Position numbers and translations under genes: made by a program. From Gordius sp. MW1 (lineage: Eukaryota; Nematomorpha; Gordioida; Gordea; Gordiidae), in contig OZ038530.1 in assembly GCA_964036665.1 (NCBI GenBank), positions 11,852,001-11,916,000 of the forward strand: a stretch of DNA of 64,000 nt, in the 5' to 3' direction. Positions 12,612 through 35,300 of this stretch are shown here, piece after piece (position 1 is the first letter of the stretch; every line of letters begins with the position of its first letter). The notes below the pieces were generated by a model. That model saw only the letters and a program-made list of their open reading frames with translations. It did not search any database and had not been told where the DNA came from.

Positions 12612-13731
12612 TACGCCTCTGGGAAATCTTCGAGATTCGATCCGTCCGAATTCGAATCTATATGTGTAAGTTTCGAATCGAATATTTACGCTGCTAAGAT
12701 TCGCAAATCCGAATCGAATCCTTGAAAAAATAATTTAATTTTTTTTAAGTTTAATTTAAATAGACTATACTCAAATATTTAGCTATTTTTATCTTACAGC
12801 ATTTTAGTTATTTTCCTGCTACAATTTGAAAAAGTTTAATTTAATATTTTTCTAACTTACTTAAGTTATGGAGAACGGGGATTACAATTTAATTAAATTA
12901 TGGACTACCTTTATATTATCAACCAGGCATAGAAGATCTTGCTTGCAAAATGGCCAAATAGAAAATTGAAGATTTATGGCATTCAATAAGTAGATAGTAT
13001 TTTTTAACGAGTGTCCTCGATTTAAGGCTTGAAATTTGAGTGTTTATCACCAGTACATGGCATATCCCATAGAGAAATTAATGATGACTTGGAAACTGCT
13101 ACAGGAAGTCAGCCCGTTTTTGAATTAACTAGCGAGATATCAACACTGGATCGTCTATTAAGAGCGACATGGCGAAGTCTCATTTGGAGACATTTTTGAG
13201 CCTTAGCAATGGTGGAAATCGAATCAATGTCCTAGCCATCCAAAAATTATCAAAAAATCTTTTCTCTATACCTGGATCGTTACCCCGTGCGAAAGAATAT
13301 TTTAAACCGGAACCAATTTATTGACCAAACACAAGCAATCGTTTAAGGATGAAAGTGTTAGGAAGATAATTTGCCTTAAAAGTTGGCTAAAAACGGTTCT
13401 TGATTGTTTTACACATATCGCCATAGTTTTTTGTTTGCCTTTAATAATTTTCATTTCGATGTGTGTGTTTTTTTAAAATCTCTCTCAAATAAATTTTTCA
13501 AATGTATATGCAAATTAAAAATCATAGTAGCCTTTTTAATGTGTTTTCTAATAATAATAAAAACGTAATTTATATGCGAATCGATATCGAATCCTTAAAT
13601 TTTTTTCGAATCGAATTCGAATCTTAATTTTAATATTCGACGAATCTCGAATCGAATATTTTTTTTGAAAAAAAATCGAATCCGAATCGAATACCAAAAA
13701 TATTCGATTCGATTCGAAATCCAGAGGCGTA
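12612..13731 (+). mobile_element. hAT transposon, 1.1 kb, degenerate, with exact 8-bp target duplication
   Basis: The ends are TACGCCTCTGG and its exact complement CCAGAGGCGTA, flanked by GATAAAAA on both sides (12604-12611, 13732-13739). Subterminal regions (12630-12720 and 13570-13720) are packed with GAATCGAAT-type words, likely transposase-binding motifs. Around 13290-13400 a decayed C-terminal hAT dimerisation domain can be read (CERIF, stop, then TGTNLLTKHKQSFKDESVRK). It has frameshifts and stops, and most of the catalytic core is missing, so it is a non-autonomous or dead copy. hAT membership is supported by both the 8-bp duplication and the domain remnant. Confidence 0.88.
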
Positions 13732-13984
13732 GATAAAAACAAGCCAAATCTTGCAGAGATAATATTAATACTATGTACTGACTTTAAATAATATCACGTA
13801 TCTATAAAATGGTCAAAGAAGATCATCTGTTATTTTTATTTACCATAATGATATCTACTTTTTCTACTTTAAAATTGCAACATATAGTTTAACCTTAACG
13901 TCCTTCTTGCTTAAAAAAACGATTTTTGCATACTCATATATTTTTTATTGACGAGCAAGCTGGTAAAAGCTAATTTTATAAATA

Positions 13985-15005
13985 TTATAAGACATCGCAT
14001 TCTTTGCAATAAATAGCACCTTTCCCTGCCTGAGACATCTCTAGTATGCGATCTAGGTTAATTAAAAATTGCGAATTTTGGGACTCAGAACTTTGATGTA
14101 TGGGGATATATGGAATCGTTTCTTTATGAATATATTTAATGCGAGCATCTTGGAATACTTTAAATTTTGGTATTGCTAAATTTGTGGTAATATTGCCATC
14201 AGGTTTGCTTTGTTTCGATATTAAATGTTGATGTTTATGATTTCTAAACTTCACAGGTGGCAGATTTGTTGATAAACCAATTGTTTTTCTCTTCCGATTT
14301 ATAAAATTAAATGTCTTTTTGTCCGTTAAAGAATCTATTTCCCCAAATTTTCTATGGTTTGTGGTGTCCAAACTTTGCAAGGAGTTTGATGTAAATGGAA
14401 TAATATTGATTGAATTTGTGATCGAAGTAGTAAATATGTTAATAATAGGGAGTGTAGGAGAAACATCGGTTATGATAGATTTTTTAATGGCTACATCCTT
14501 CGCTTCCTGTAGCTTTCTCAACATTTTGAATCGAACACGTTGGGGATATTTTCTTAAAGTCGCGTCACATTGGTTTACATCAAAGTAAGGAGGTGGTTGT
14601 CCAGTACTTTTATCTATCTTGCCTAGGTTTGGTAAGACTTCAAGACATTCAGATTCATGTGTTACTTTTAATTTCATTTTCGATGTATTCATTGATCGTT
14701 CTGTTAAGTTTAATTTAAACATATTCCTTCTGTAAATGGAGAAACAATTCTCGTCGCAAAACAAAGCATGGTCCATAATTTTAGTTTTTCTCGTAGGATT
14801 CAAAAGTTTTTTTCCTTCCATTTCCTCCGTTTTTAGAAATTTGTTACCCTTTTTGTCGATTAGCTTGCGACATCCCAAACAACGTTCAACATTTTCTGCA
14901 TATAAATAAATATCCAAGTATAAAGTAAAAATTTGACTTTAATTTATAATTTGTACCATAAATCTCCGTGGTTGAAATTCGTTTTTCGTTTATGTTTTGG
15001 GTCAT
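13985..15005 (-). CDS. Putative Cys4 zinc-finger (FCS-like) protein, two exons
   Basis: Exons on the minus strand: 15005-14957 (16 codons plus one base) and 14895-13985; phases join through a 61-nt intron to give 319 residues with a clean stop. Near the N-terminus Cys22, Cys25 (CLGC) and Cys63, Cys67 (FCDENC) have the spacing of a single zinc ribbon of FCS/TRASH type. The rest is basic and rich in Ser, Thr, Asn and Ile (for example KFRNHKHQHLISKQ), without recognisable domains. The protein may bind nucleic acid or another protein; I do not recognise the family, and no function is claimed. The open length, intron signals and phase match support a real gene. An alternative donor at AAAG|GTGCT near the 3' end could remove the last residues. 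Confidence 0.72.
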
Positions 15006-15041
15006 TATGACAACGATTTTGTCTTGAAGTGCACTATACTA
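15006..15041. promoter_or_regulatory. Possible bidirectional promoter gap between two divergent starts
   Basis: Only 36 bp separate the two candidate start codons (15005 minus strand, 15042 plus strand). If both genes are real, their 5' UTRs and core promoters must overlap the opposite gene. No TATA or other core motif is evident. Confidence 0.25.
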
Positions 15042-18000
15042 ATGGCCAGTCCAATATATCTGATGCGAAATGTGGATATATTATATAATTGGGTTACACA
15101 AGAGGAAATCCGACCCCGATCTGTTAAAATGTAAGTTACTTTTTCCTTGGAGTATCCATTTACAAAACAGTAATTAATCTCCCTATATTTTACTCGGCCT
15201 CTCTACTTTTTCATATTCTGCGGAAGAAAATGCACTACGCTCCATATGATGTATTCCGGGGTATATTCTTTCGAATTTAAGACCGATTTTTGCTAGGTTT
15301 CAAATTACTCAAAACTATTAATCAGCTGGCATATAATGGGGAACTTGGGCCAGATTTATCAAAAATATGCTTCATTCTTAGCCGTATGAAAACACATTTT
15401 AAGATTACGATTTGACTAGGTCTAAGATAAAATATAAATTTCTGCCATATTAGGTATCGGATCCTCAATAATCCTAATCTTAAAAACACTTTAAAGTTTG
15501 TCAACGCATTTTAAATTAAGTTTTATTGCTTATCGGTTTTCCAAATACCGTGTAAATTGAAAGCTAAATAGGAAACGAGCCCATAAATTGCATAGCAATT
15601 AATAAAGAAATTATTAATATTTGTTTTTGTCGTTATTAATTAATTTATTAAAAAATTAATACTATATATTTTTTAAAGATTTTTTATTTATATATACCTA
15701 ATTTTTAAAACATTGGTTTTTTCACAGTCTTTCGTAGTTTGTTATGCCTAAAAGATGTTATACGATATGCCTCAGCTACCCGAAAAATTTAATGGAGCGG
15801 CTGGGCTGGATATAATATTACTGGTTATATGCTTTAATAACAAATGGGTTATCCAATAAATGTGAATTAACATATCGAATGACATGGTATTTTAAAAGTG
15901 AAACATAATAGTGAATTTTTTCGTGAACTTGCTAGATAAAATGCAATTAAGCTAATTTTAAATGGATATATTTTAAATAAAATTAAGTTTTTTCTTGAGC
16001 AAAAATCAGACTATATTATATATAAGGTGCAAATTTTAGTAGAGTTTAAATTAAATTTAATACCCCGAGCAAAACTAGTTTTTTTATTTATTTTTATTAT
16101 CAAAAATGGACAAAATATTAATGAAAAAGCTAGAGCCTTAGTCTACTCAGTTATACTTTTATAATAACATTTTATAAATGTAAACATGAAAAATAGATGA
16201 ATAAACGAAAGCAATGTTTGAAATTTATGGGGCCGCAGGAGTATAGGAAAGAAATAGAGGAATTAAATGATAACTATAAGACATTATGACTATAATTACA
16301 ATTTATTTGCCTAGAAATAAATATGGGAGAGGCAGTGATTTTAACTACTAGGCTGCCCCTTAACGTCAATGTTAAAAAGATTTAACACAATTATTCCTCC
16401 GGTTTAAAATAAGATGCGTTATTGTATTCATAGGAATGTATATAAAATATTGTAATAAGATACAAAATTCGACTTTCAAAAAGTATACTGATAGTGCTTA
16501 TCAAAGCCTTTTAAATCTAATTTTTGCAGGCAAAGTTCAGCCAAGACAAAGATGTTTTGTAGGATTTTTCTAAGATCATCTTAAGATCGATTTTGTTATT
16601 AACATTCTCGTATCTCAACCCAGAAAGGAATTTTCAGAATAGGGATCAAAGTTATCCTTTTTATAGATATATTTAATTTACTTTTATTCTGTTTTTTTTT
16701 GTTTTAAAATATTTAAAAATTCGATCAATTATTTGATGCATAATATCAAAACATGGCAAACTATTTTAAGAGCATACTCTACACTTGGTAGGAATTCCCT
16801 TTTTATCTTATGAATCCATGATATAAGAAGCTGGGGATTTTTCATGGGAACCTAAAATTGTAAAAAATCATGAGATAATTAACAAAAGTACTTACTTATG
16901 GAAAGAATATTGTTTATCCAAGTTCTTCTGTTAGAACAAAATGGAACAACTCAAAACGTCATAGTCGAAATACACTAGTTGTAATCTTCAAAATGGCTGA
17001 AAATATGACACACAATTTACCATATGGCATGAGCAGTCTATCTAGTCTATGTGCGCAACTCAGATAAAAGCAAGCAGCTCAAACTTTTTACAGTATCCAA
17101 GGATGAATCATATAAAACGGGGAAGTGTAAATTGTGCTTTTAAGCAATAAAAATGATTGATAGCAATACTTCAGGTATACAACGACATCTTAATCGTTAC
17201 CATAATAAGGATTACTATAACCTTTACTTTACTCAAGTTAATAAGGAATTAAACTGCCCAAAAACTTTTTTTCACCCAACCTTGATGCGTCAGAAAATCT
17301 AAGCATTTAACAGCTTTTATATATCAAACATATTCTTTAAAGATGACTAAATAATTATATATGTAATATAATTAGTTGATTTACAAATATAATTATCCCA
17401 ATTTAGCAGCAATGGTTAGAGATTTTCAGAACACTCCGGCGATCTCGGTGCCTGCCGAAAGATTGTTCTCGAAGGCGTCTCTGACTATTCGATAACATCG
17501 TAATAGATTAACTCATGAATTTGTTGGGAGCTTGCTATGCCTAAACTCATGATATGTGCAATTAACGTAAGATCTCAAAACTTTTATGTTATTCCAACAA
17601 TAGTGCCTATATTAATGTATTTGTAATGTTCAGATGATTACTTGTTAAAAATAATGATAATATTTTTAAAAATTTACTCTTGCATTTTTGTCATTATTTA
17701 ACTTTATTATATAAGATCTCAATTAATAAGTTAAAAAATATTGGACACCAAAATTTTATAAAAAATAGGGCCGGGTTGGTATCTTGAGAAAATTCGGGAA
17801 ATTAAAAAATAGAGCTCTTTTGTATATTACAAGAACTTATTATTCGTTATTCAATATTGGATTGTATTTTTTTTATTCTTCTATATCGAAATGTAAGAGA
17901 GCGATTCAAATAATGGTAATAATCGTTGTGTATATGTGGCACGCGTAAAATAATGATGGTTCTAATATATCGCGTAAAGAGCAATGGGGACTACTAAAAT

Positions 18001-20371
18001 CTATATCGAAATTAGTACACAGATGTTATGCTAATGCGGGTAAGATCAAAAGGGGTATCCGACCTAAATAAGATACGAACTTGCAATTAATGTATCTAGA
18101 TAGAAGGGGGGAGGGGGGTATGAGATACGCAAGTTTACAACTCTTGTGAATATAAGTACGGAGAGGGGGTGATCGATTATCAACGCGTGTGTATTGTATA
18201 GCAGCGCAGTGGGGGGGTGGGGGGATTTGTACAGGAGGTTAGTATATGATAATTTCTATAGGAGAGGACACAACAAGCTCAATGCTTATTTTAAAATTAT
18301 TTGTTTTCGCGTAATTTTACTTCACTATGTTAATAAATTCTTTTTTTCAAATAAAATGTATGTTGTGGATTACTTGTTACAGGTAAAAATTAGTTGAAAG
18401 ATAGAAATAGAAAATAGTTTTAAAATGTGCTTTATTGTCATAAAAGGACAATTTGTTGAGGTATAATTACATAATAATACAAGTCCCATCCAGGAGATGT
18501 GAAAGTTCAGTTGTGTTGTGTTGTTACAAAAAGCTTAGATTATTATAAAAGACTGTAAGGCTTACAACGTGTTGTTGACAATAACAACTAGCTAACACCC
18601 CAAACCCCTAAGCATATATCTAATGGTCCATCAGAGTCTCTATTAAAAAACAATATGGTTGGTTTGCAACATAGCCACATTGAATGCCTTCATAAGAAGA
18701 GACCATCAATGTGGGCCTGGCTCTTTTATGCACACCATAATATCACTCTAGCAGACGCCAGGGCGCGCCTCCCAGCGCACCTTTTACAGCACTAGTATTG
18801 ACAGAGATATATTAATTGCAGGGTTAAAAATTGCACAAGATCAATCCAAAATTATATCAAATTACTATTTTAGTTATCACAAGGTTAAAAACTTTATAAG
18901 CTTAGTTTTCTTTTAATTCAACTGATATCTTACTAGCTTTACTTGAATATTTCATCAAATTTATGTTATTGGTGAATTTTATTATGAAATTAATATGACA
19001 TGTTTAGGTGAAAAATAATGATTTAATCAAGGAGAAAAGGACTCTTGACTATAATTAATTAAGCCAAGTATGTCGTATTTAATATGACCTCCCTCGCCAT
19101 TTAAATAATAAATGTATATTATTAAACATGTTTGCAATTAATGCGTAAAGGATGTTGTAAAATTAAAAGCTAATATAAGCATAGTTTTTAATTACATGAT
19201 TGTCGAAACAAGTAACTTAATATCTCCTTTCCCTATAAAATATCAAGTTATCATAGTTCTTAATTTAACAAAGTAATTAAGTTCTTTAAGAACTAAATAC
19301 TTGGAACCAGTTTTAGCAGCTCAAAAAAACGAATCGTTTTTAAGCCTTTATCTTTTTTATAACTAGTGGTTCTGCAAAATATAAACCTTGCCAATCGCTA
19401 AATTTCTCTATTTATAAGTTAATCTGAAAAATAATAAAAAAATAACCACAAAACTTAATTTTGAAGATTAATAGTCTCCGATTGCCTGCATCTATATTCT
19501 CATAAACTAACCATAGTAAATAAAAAGATTTGAAATTAGGTTGTGACTATGCAGCGTACGGCTGAATTATGTGCCTATTGGTAATTAATTTTCATCATAA
19601 GCTATAACCTAGCTCTAAGATTCTATACGATTGTGGTATCCTCCGCCCCACCCCCTTACGTGTGTGTTATTCAATAATTTATATATACGTCCCCCACACA
19701 CACACACACATACGCGTAATTTTTACTCCTAATTCTGATGATTCACGACTGTTAGAATCTTAGAGATAAAAATAGATTAACGATTATTATTGCCCCTTTT
19801 ATATATATATTTTTTTGAGTAATAAATATAGGGGAAAAATGTGAGCTAATAAAGAATAATTAATATATACTTATCGCGGACGTTATCGCGGATAATTTTA
19901 TCGCTGAAATAAATTATTTTAGTATTTTAAATTTATAATTAGCAAATATTCTTCGCCATCCTGACAAAATACAATTCTTTTTAACTTCAATAAATTCTTT
20001 ATTCTGCCTTTGAGGATTTATTAACGATCTTAAAAAAAGCTACTTCAAAGGCAAATTTAACTAAAATTAATATATTTAACTTTATTATATAGCTGTTTTT
20101 AATGAATGGTAAGATCAAAATTGGATATTTTATATTCTATTGCTCCCCTCTAATTTAAAATTCAACTCAGCCTATATATTTGCAGTTTATATTTTTACCA
20201 TTTAATAAAAAGAACACTTTTAATACTTGTGATTAATTGATTTAATTACAATATATAAAAAATGCCTATTTATAAAAGTAAGTTCCATTAGAATACTAAA
20301 CTTTGCAATTCAAGGTAACTGTCGTCACGTGATTCTTACCGGTGGCGTTTACCTACCAATCATCTTACGAG
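15042..20371 (+). CDS. Candidate gene, divergent to the zinc-finger gene (tentative exons)
   Basis: An ATG at 15042 opens 29 codons (beginning MASPIYLMRNVDILYN) that run into a strong donor (AT|GTAAGT, 15131). Two small stretches downstream have good splice signals and matching phase: 19555-19580 (VRLNYVPI) and 20315-20371 (NCRHVILTGGVYLP), the second followed by another donor, GTAAAT. The implied first intron is 4.4 kb. The start lies 36 bp from the start of the oppositely directed zinc-finger gene, which would suggest a shared promoter. I recognise no family. The first exon is moderately supported, the others weakly; no stop or last exon is assigned. Confidence 0.3.
15240..15510. repeat. 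Dispersed repeat, inverted copy of 10630-10850
   Basis: Reads as the diverged reverse complement of 10630-10850 (for example AAGACCGATTTTTGCTAGGT near 15278). A short open frame here is incidental. Confidence 0.7.
15584..17040. other. Intergenic or intronic AT-rich DNA with a HINE-like end fragment
   Basis: It begins with CGAGCCCATAAATTGCATAG (15579-15598), the conserved end of the HINE-like family, without the rest of the element. The remainder is AT-rich with nothing recognisable. Confidence 0.5.
17041..17720 (+). pseudogene. hAT transposase remnant (BED finger plus C-terminal domain), copy 1
   Basis: Closely similar to 53779-54700. A BED zinc finger can be read around 17090-17225 (GKCKLC ... 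QRHLNRYH), interrupted by a stop after CF, and the hAT C-terminal region around 17400-17530 (PAERLFSKAS-like). The catalytic middle is absent in both copies at the same place, so both derive from an internally deleted element. No terminal repeats were located here. Confidence 0.8.
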
Positions 20372-20464
20372 GTAAATGAACTCTGAGTTTAATAGCTTCA
20401 CTACACATAATTTACGTCGATTCCTCCCTGTGCAAAAAGTGCAGGGTTGACGTCAGAAAACAGA
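17721..20464. other. Long AT-rich stretch, possible intron, nothing firm
   Basis: Contains G-runs (18105-18235), a (CA)n tract near 19690 and no supported gene apart from the tentative exons listed under 15042-20371. Confidence 0.45.
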
Positions 20465-20880
20465 TGGAAACACTAACTCTAAAATCACGATATTTTTAAA
20501 CAAAACTTTACAAGAGGTCGCACAAATGCTAAAACGGTACACATCGCCTGCCTACAAGAGACGAGGTGGAGCGAAACCAAAGCTAGAAAGTTAGGAAATG
20601 ATACAAACTATTCTATAGCGAGTCACCAAGTCTTAGAAACGGGGTCGGTATTGTTTTAAGCGAATCGCCCAAGAAAAGGGTGGTGGAAGTCAAGCTTTGT
20701 TTAGACATGTTAATATGGGTAAAGATTGCATATCAAGGGGGCCTTCTTTCTGTTTTAAATAACGTTTGGTCAAATACTATAACCGTGGGAATTACCTGTA
20801 ATCCCGTATTTTTTACATCTTTTTTTGAGGACTTTTCACATTATCGTACACAAGAAAAGGTGGTGAGCAAAGTATGATGT
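20465..20880 (+). pseudogene. LINE endonuclease domain fragment
   Basis: In shifting frames one can read HIACLQETRWSETKARKLG and a segment like GIVLSESPKKRVVEVKLCLD, the Exo-Endo-Phos endonuclease of non-LTR retrotransposons (the QET catalytic region is clear). There are frameshifts and no reverse transcriptase follows. The fragment ends about 50 bp before the TBC1D23 start codon, so it lies in that gene's promoter or 5' UTR. It may belong to the same LINE family as the reverse transcriptase fragments at 40330 and 55090. Confidence 0.75.
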
Positions 20881-20928
20881 ACTATATTGACGGCCTAATA
20901 GAAGACACATGATTGCTAAAATGTACAA

Positions 20929-30778
<9,850 letters not shown>

Positions 30779-32339
30779 TTTATTAATCTAATATTTTGGT
30801 TATTATTGTTATATTTTTATTAAACGTCGGTCAAATTGATGCCACATATTTATGTATGCAACAATATCGATGCGTTTTTGCATTCCTTTCGTATAACGCC
30901 CTATAGCATATTTATAATGCGACTCAAAAATGCTCTTATTTTTATTTTTTTATTATGTCGCCACAGGGAGCTTAATTAAGTTTCGTTGTGTATTTAAATG
31001 TATCAACAATCATTTATATAAGAAACGTGTTTTCGCAATTTATTAAAAAAAGAGGTATTAAATTTTTTATTTGAATCACAGATTTTTAGTAAATTTTTGT
31101 AATTTTGGTTATAAGTTAATTCATAAAATGTCCTATAATAAAATTCATGGGCGTAGTCAGGGGAGGCCACAGGGGCGACTGCCCCCTTTAAATCCAGATA
31201 TACTTTAAAACATAATATAATGATGGCTAGAATTTAAAAAAACTAACATTTTGTCCCTACCTAAAGCCTAATTGCACCCCTCTAGTTCCATTCCTTGCTA
31301 CGCCCATAATAAACAAAATAGTTGGGTGGTAATGGGAATCTTTAATAAAATAAGTCAAAAATATTACCTACTTTCTTCGGTTTTTTACTAATAATAATTA
31401 GTTTTCAGGCAAATATTCCTTTCGATAGCACGTTAACGGCATAAAATCTTAAACAATTACTTACGTGTAATTTCTAATAGATATAAAATTAAACTAGCGT
31501 GAAATATAAGTCAAGCACAATGAATATAACTAGGCTCAAATATGTTTTGAACTCGACTCAAACTTTTTTTAAATGATTAAATTATTCACTATGAAGATGT
31601 AATCCTAGTTCCAAAAAACTTCTTATTGTCATAAATGCTGTCACATCGGATGAAAGCAAGAGGGATAATAAACATAATTTACCCTTTGGCGATCAAAAAA
31701 GCTCAAAGCTGAACGAGGATGCTAAACTTTTAATAACTACAAGTATACCTGTGTTTATTAATTTAAAATTTAATCGGACAGTAACTTTAATTTTTAAATA
31801 TAGCATGATGACGTAATATAAATAAATGCATCAGCAAAACTAATTATGGACGGATATAATTTACAAAAATTATGTTCAAATCAAAAGGCAAAGTTTGGGG
31901 TCTTTATCGAGTTGTGCTTGAATCAACTCTTGTATAGCTGTCCAATCGAAGGCGTTAGATGTTTCCTATATTAAATTAATATATAGATAACACTCTTTGT
32001 AATTTCAACACATAAAAAAATAGCCGACATGTGTTATTTCCTATTAATTAAAAATCTCAGCCAATAAAGGGCTTTAGCGATTTTATTATAAATCCATTTG
32101 CTTTTAATTCTTTTTTGACGGGGGTAAAACGGTTTGATATGCAATGTACCTCTGAAATCGAGAACTTATGAAAGAGGAAATTAACTCAAAAAGTAAAATT
32201 TTGAAATCTAAAAAATTGATTACTAATCAGAATAGCAATTAATAAATTTTATGCCATGTACATTTATGTTAAAGGCTTTTCTATAATGTCAATATATATT
32301 AGTAAATCAAACATAAGATGCCAACCAACCCGCTTTGAT
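30779..32339. other. Intergenic DNA between the convergent TBC1D23 and IFT80 genes
   Basis: No gene. It holds the 3' ends of both neighbours and one family A MITE (31147-31307). Confidence 0.55.
31147..31307. mobile_element. MITE family A, copy 4
   Basis: Ends ATGGGCGTAGTCAGG and GCTACGCCCAT with the family interior. Flanking duplication is weak (AATAAAAT and AATAAACA). Confidence 0.8.
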
Positions 32340-35300
32340 TTAAATAATGTAAATTTCACAAATTAGTAAACTGACTTCTTCACTCAAAAGCCTTAGTTGG
32401 TCTTTAAATTGAGGATTTGACTCTTGTGTGTTCAGCGACTCCAAATACTTTAATCTCAACCCAATCACCAAAGGCAGCCATTCGGGATATTGCTGGGCCA
32501 ATTTAAGGGCTCTATTTTTAAAAAATGCCAAAAACATTCTATAATATATATTATTCTTCGTAGATTTATTGTTGGGAATATTAGATAAACCAATGAAGAA
32601 CATTGATTACATGAGCGTAGCCAGGGGGGCGGCTGCCACCTCTAAATCCAAAAAATTGTTGAAATTTATTAAAATTATGGCTAAAATTTTAAAAAATGAC
32701 CATTTTGCCCCTCCCTAAATCATTATTGCCCCCCTCTTCCCAATGCTGGCTACGCCCATGATTGATTATGAGGGTAAAACTTCTAAAAAATATATAATAT
32801 GTTTGAATAAAAAAAAAAAAATATAGTTTATATCAAAAAATATAATTTCAACAATAAAAAATGAATAAATTTCACTTTTCCCAACGGAAGGTGGATAGAG
32901 CAAGCCAAACCCCACGAAATCCAGGAGTTGAATTTTTCTGAACCTGAGGATATTCCACTAACCATTTCAAGGCTGTGTCAAAATCTTTCGCAACCAAATT
33001 TAATCCACAGCCTATGATTGAAACGTCTCTGGCTTCTTCCAATCGCTTGAGGTATATTAATTTGTCCAACTAAAGTCAAATAAAATTAGTTAAGTGGTAA
33101 TCTAATTTAATTTTAGATAATTTGTATAATTTATAGCATTCCTAAGATTATATACCTACTTTAGTGATTTTTTTATATAATTAAAAATTAAAGTGCTATA
33201 ATAATAGTAATAAAAGTAAGGTTTAATATTCTATTTATCAATTAAAAGCGTTATCTGAAATGCCTATTAATATATCTTGTTTAGAAAATATTATAAACAA
33301 TACTTAAAACAAAAAAATGGTGAACAAAAATCGCTCTGTGTAAACAAAGAACGAAAGTCTAGCTGAAAGCCTCAAGACTCTCTTAGATTTCAAATAAAAA
33401 TCCCTAAGTAAAGTAAATATAATAGGCAAAGTTTTCACAAATCCATTTTATTAAAAGTTTAAAAAAAATTCAAAAACTAAACATTAGTATAACTCGCGAG
33501 AAAAATGCTTATACCCGCTTTAAAGCTGAGTATGCGAGTTTCATCATTTCCAAATTACGCCGCTCCAATCCATGGCCCAAGTACAAAGCCCAAAGGCTAG
33601 TTGATGCCATACCATAATCCCCCTCAAAACTATCCAGATCCGCGCTCTCCGCATAACATAGGTTGATGGCGACTGCTTTGTTATCTCCTTTAATCGAAGA
33701 GGCTTTACTGCGACCTGTAACATTCAAAGACTGCGCCAACTTGTGTAGGGATGAGTTAGCTATGGGTATTTTCAAGTGCTTTTGCAAAGTGAACGATTCA
33801 ACCATTACGTAATTATCCACGAAACTCCGTATTTCGTAAGCACCGTCGCCCAAAAACTCTCTGGAAATAATGTTTCTTTTATACGCAAGGCAAGGAGCCA
33901 TAGACAAAATCGTTTTTTAATGGCATTATGAGCTGAGTATAAAGATAAACTTTTCTCAGATTTGTAAATCATTCGGGATAATTAAAAGTTTTTTTTTATT
34001 AATATTATGCTTATATTCAATTTGTAAAAAAATTTCATTCATAATTTTATTCTTTGGTTGTTAAAAAATTGATATAAAAAAAGAAAAACGGGTTAAATTT
34101 GGTTTATTTTGTTAGTTATATTATATTTTTGACGTTTTATACATAAACCAAAATTATAAACAAGAAATTTCAAAATGCGTTGTTTAAAAAGTAAAAACTA
34201 TTCAAAGAACATAAATTGCGTTAAGAATATCATATAATAGGCTACTCAATAATTAAATTTTACTTAATAAGTGATAAAAAAATCCAAAAGTAGATCATTT
34301 GATCTGCTTTTTCCATCTCAAGGCTTGCTTTTAATTATCAGACCTCATAAGTTAAAACAGGATAACTATTTAATGAAAGTTAACATCTATCAAATTCGAT
34401 AGAATTCCTTACTATTAGAGATAAAAACACGTTTAAAAATTAAATACTCCAAATATCACAACGGATGATCCTGCAGTATTTAGATTCATTCGTAAATAAA
34501 AATACGTCTTATCAAACCTGTAAGTGGGGTCTACGGTGGCCAAGCTTTGGGCAAAAAGTTGCGGTTCGGCGTACAACAAATTCGGCAGGGCGTAAGCAAA
34601 ATACAAGGCACCTTTAGTCGTTCCGCAAGGTGTAGGCACACTAAAGGCTAGGGCCGGGCTTAGGCCAGAAGTCCCTTGTGCCCAGGCGAATGAATAACAA
34701 GCAGCCATTGTTAAGGCCTCTTTCCTTATATCAACGCTATTGGTAGCTTCATTAGGTGAGGGCTGTATAACAATCGGAACTGGGGTTAATACACAGCAAT
34801 CATCTGCACTGCCACTTTTCAAGGGGATCTTCGCGAGGCATAATATACCTAAACCGCAAGGCTGTTGAGACTTTGTTAGAAGCATTTTGTGGGAAAATAT
34901 GGTGGTAGCCATTAGTAAGTGGGGTTCGGACGTTAAAGCGAGCACCGTATTGGTGGACGGTTCTTGATTAACTGAAGGTCGTTTTTGCTTTTCTTTGCCC
35001 AGCACCTTTTTGGTCTTAATTGAATCGAGGTTAGACTGGGGCGGGATCCCCGATATGGTTGAATTGCTAAGAGAATGAGGCCAAATTTTAAATAGGGAAG
35101 CTGTGGAGTCGGTAGTGCTTTGTTCGTGAAATTTATTTAAGCTATTTGTAGATGGCGCTACTGAGTTTTTAATCAAGGCATGGTCCTGTGGAAGTTCCTC
35201 GTAAGTTATTGTGGTTTTACACAATCCACCCCTAGATCGAGTAACTGTAATCGGGTTCACGTTTATGCAAGCATTTGAATCATCTTTGCTGCTACACTCA

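Noticed and set aside
14319-14588. 89-codon open frame on the plus strand
   Set aside because: Antisense shadow of the zinc-finger gene exon.
16230-16290. Coding-like stretch GPQEYRKEIEELNDNYK
   Set aside because: No acceptor in a phase that follows the candidate exon at 15042-15130, and no donor; the stretch is too short to call.
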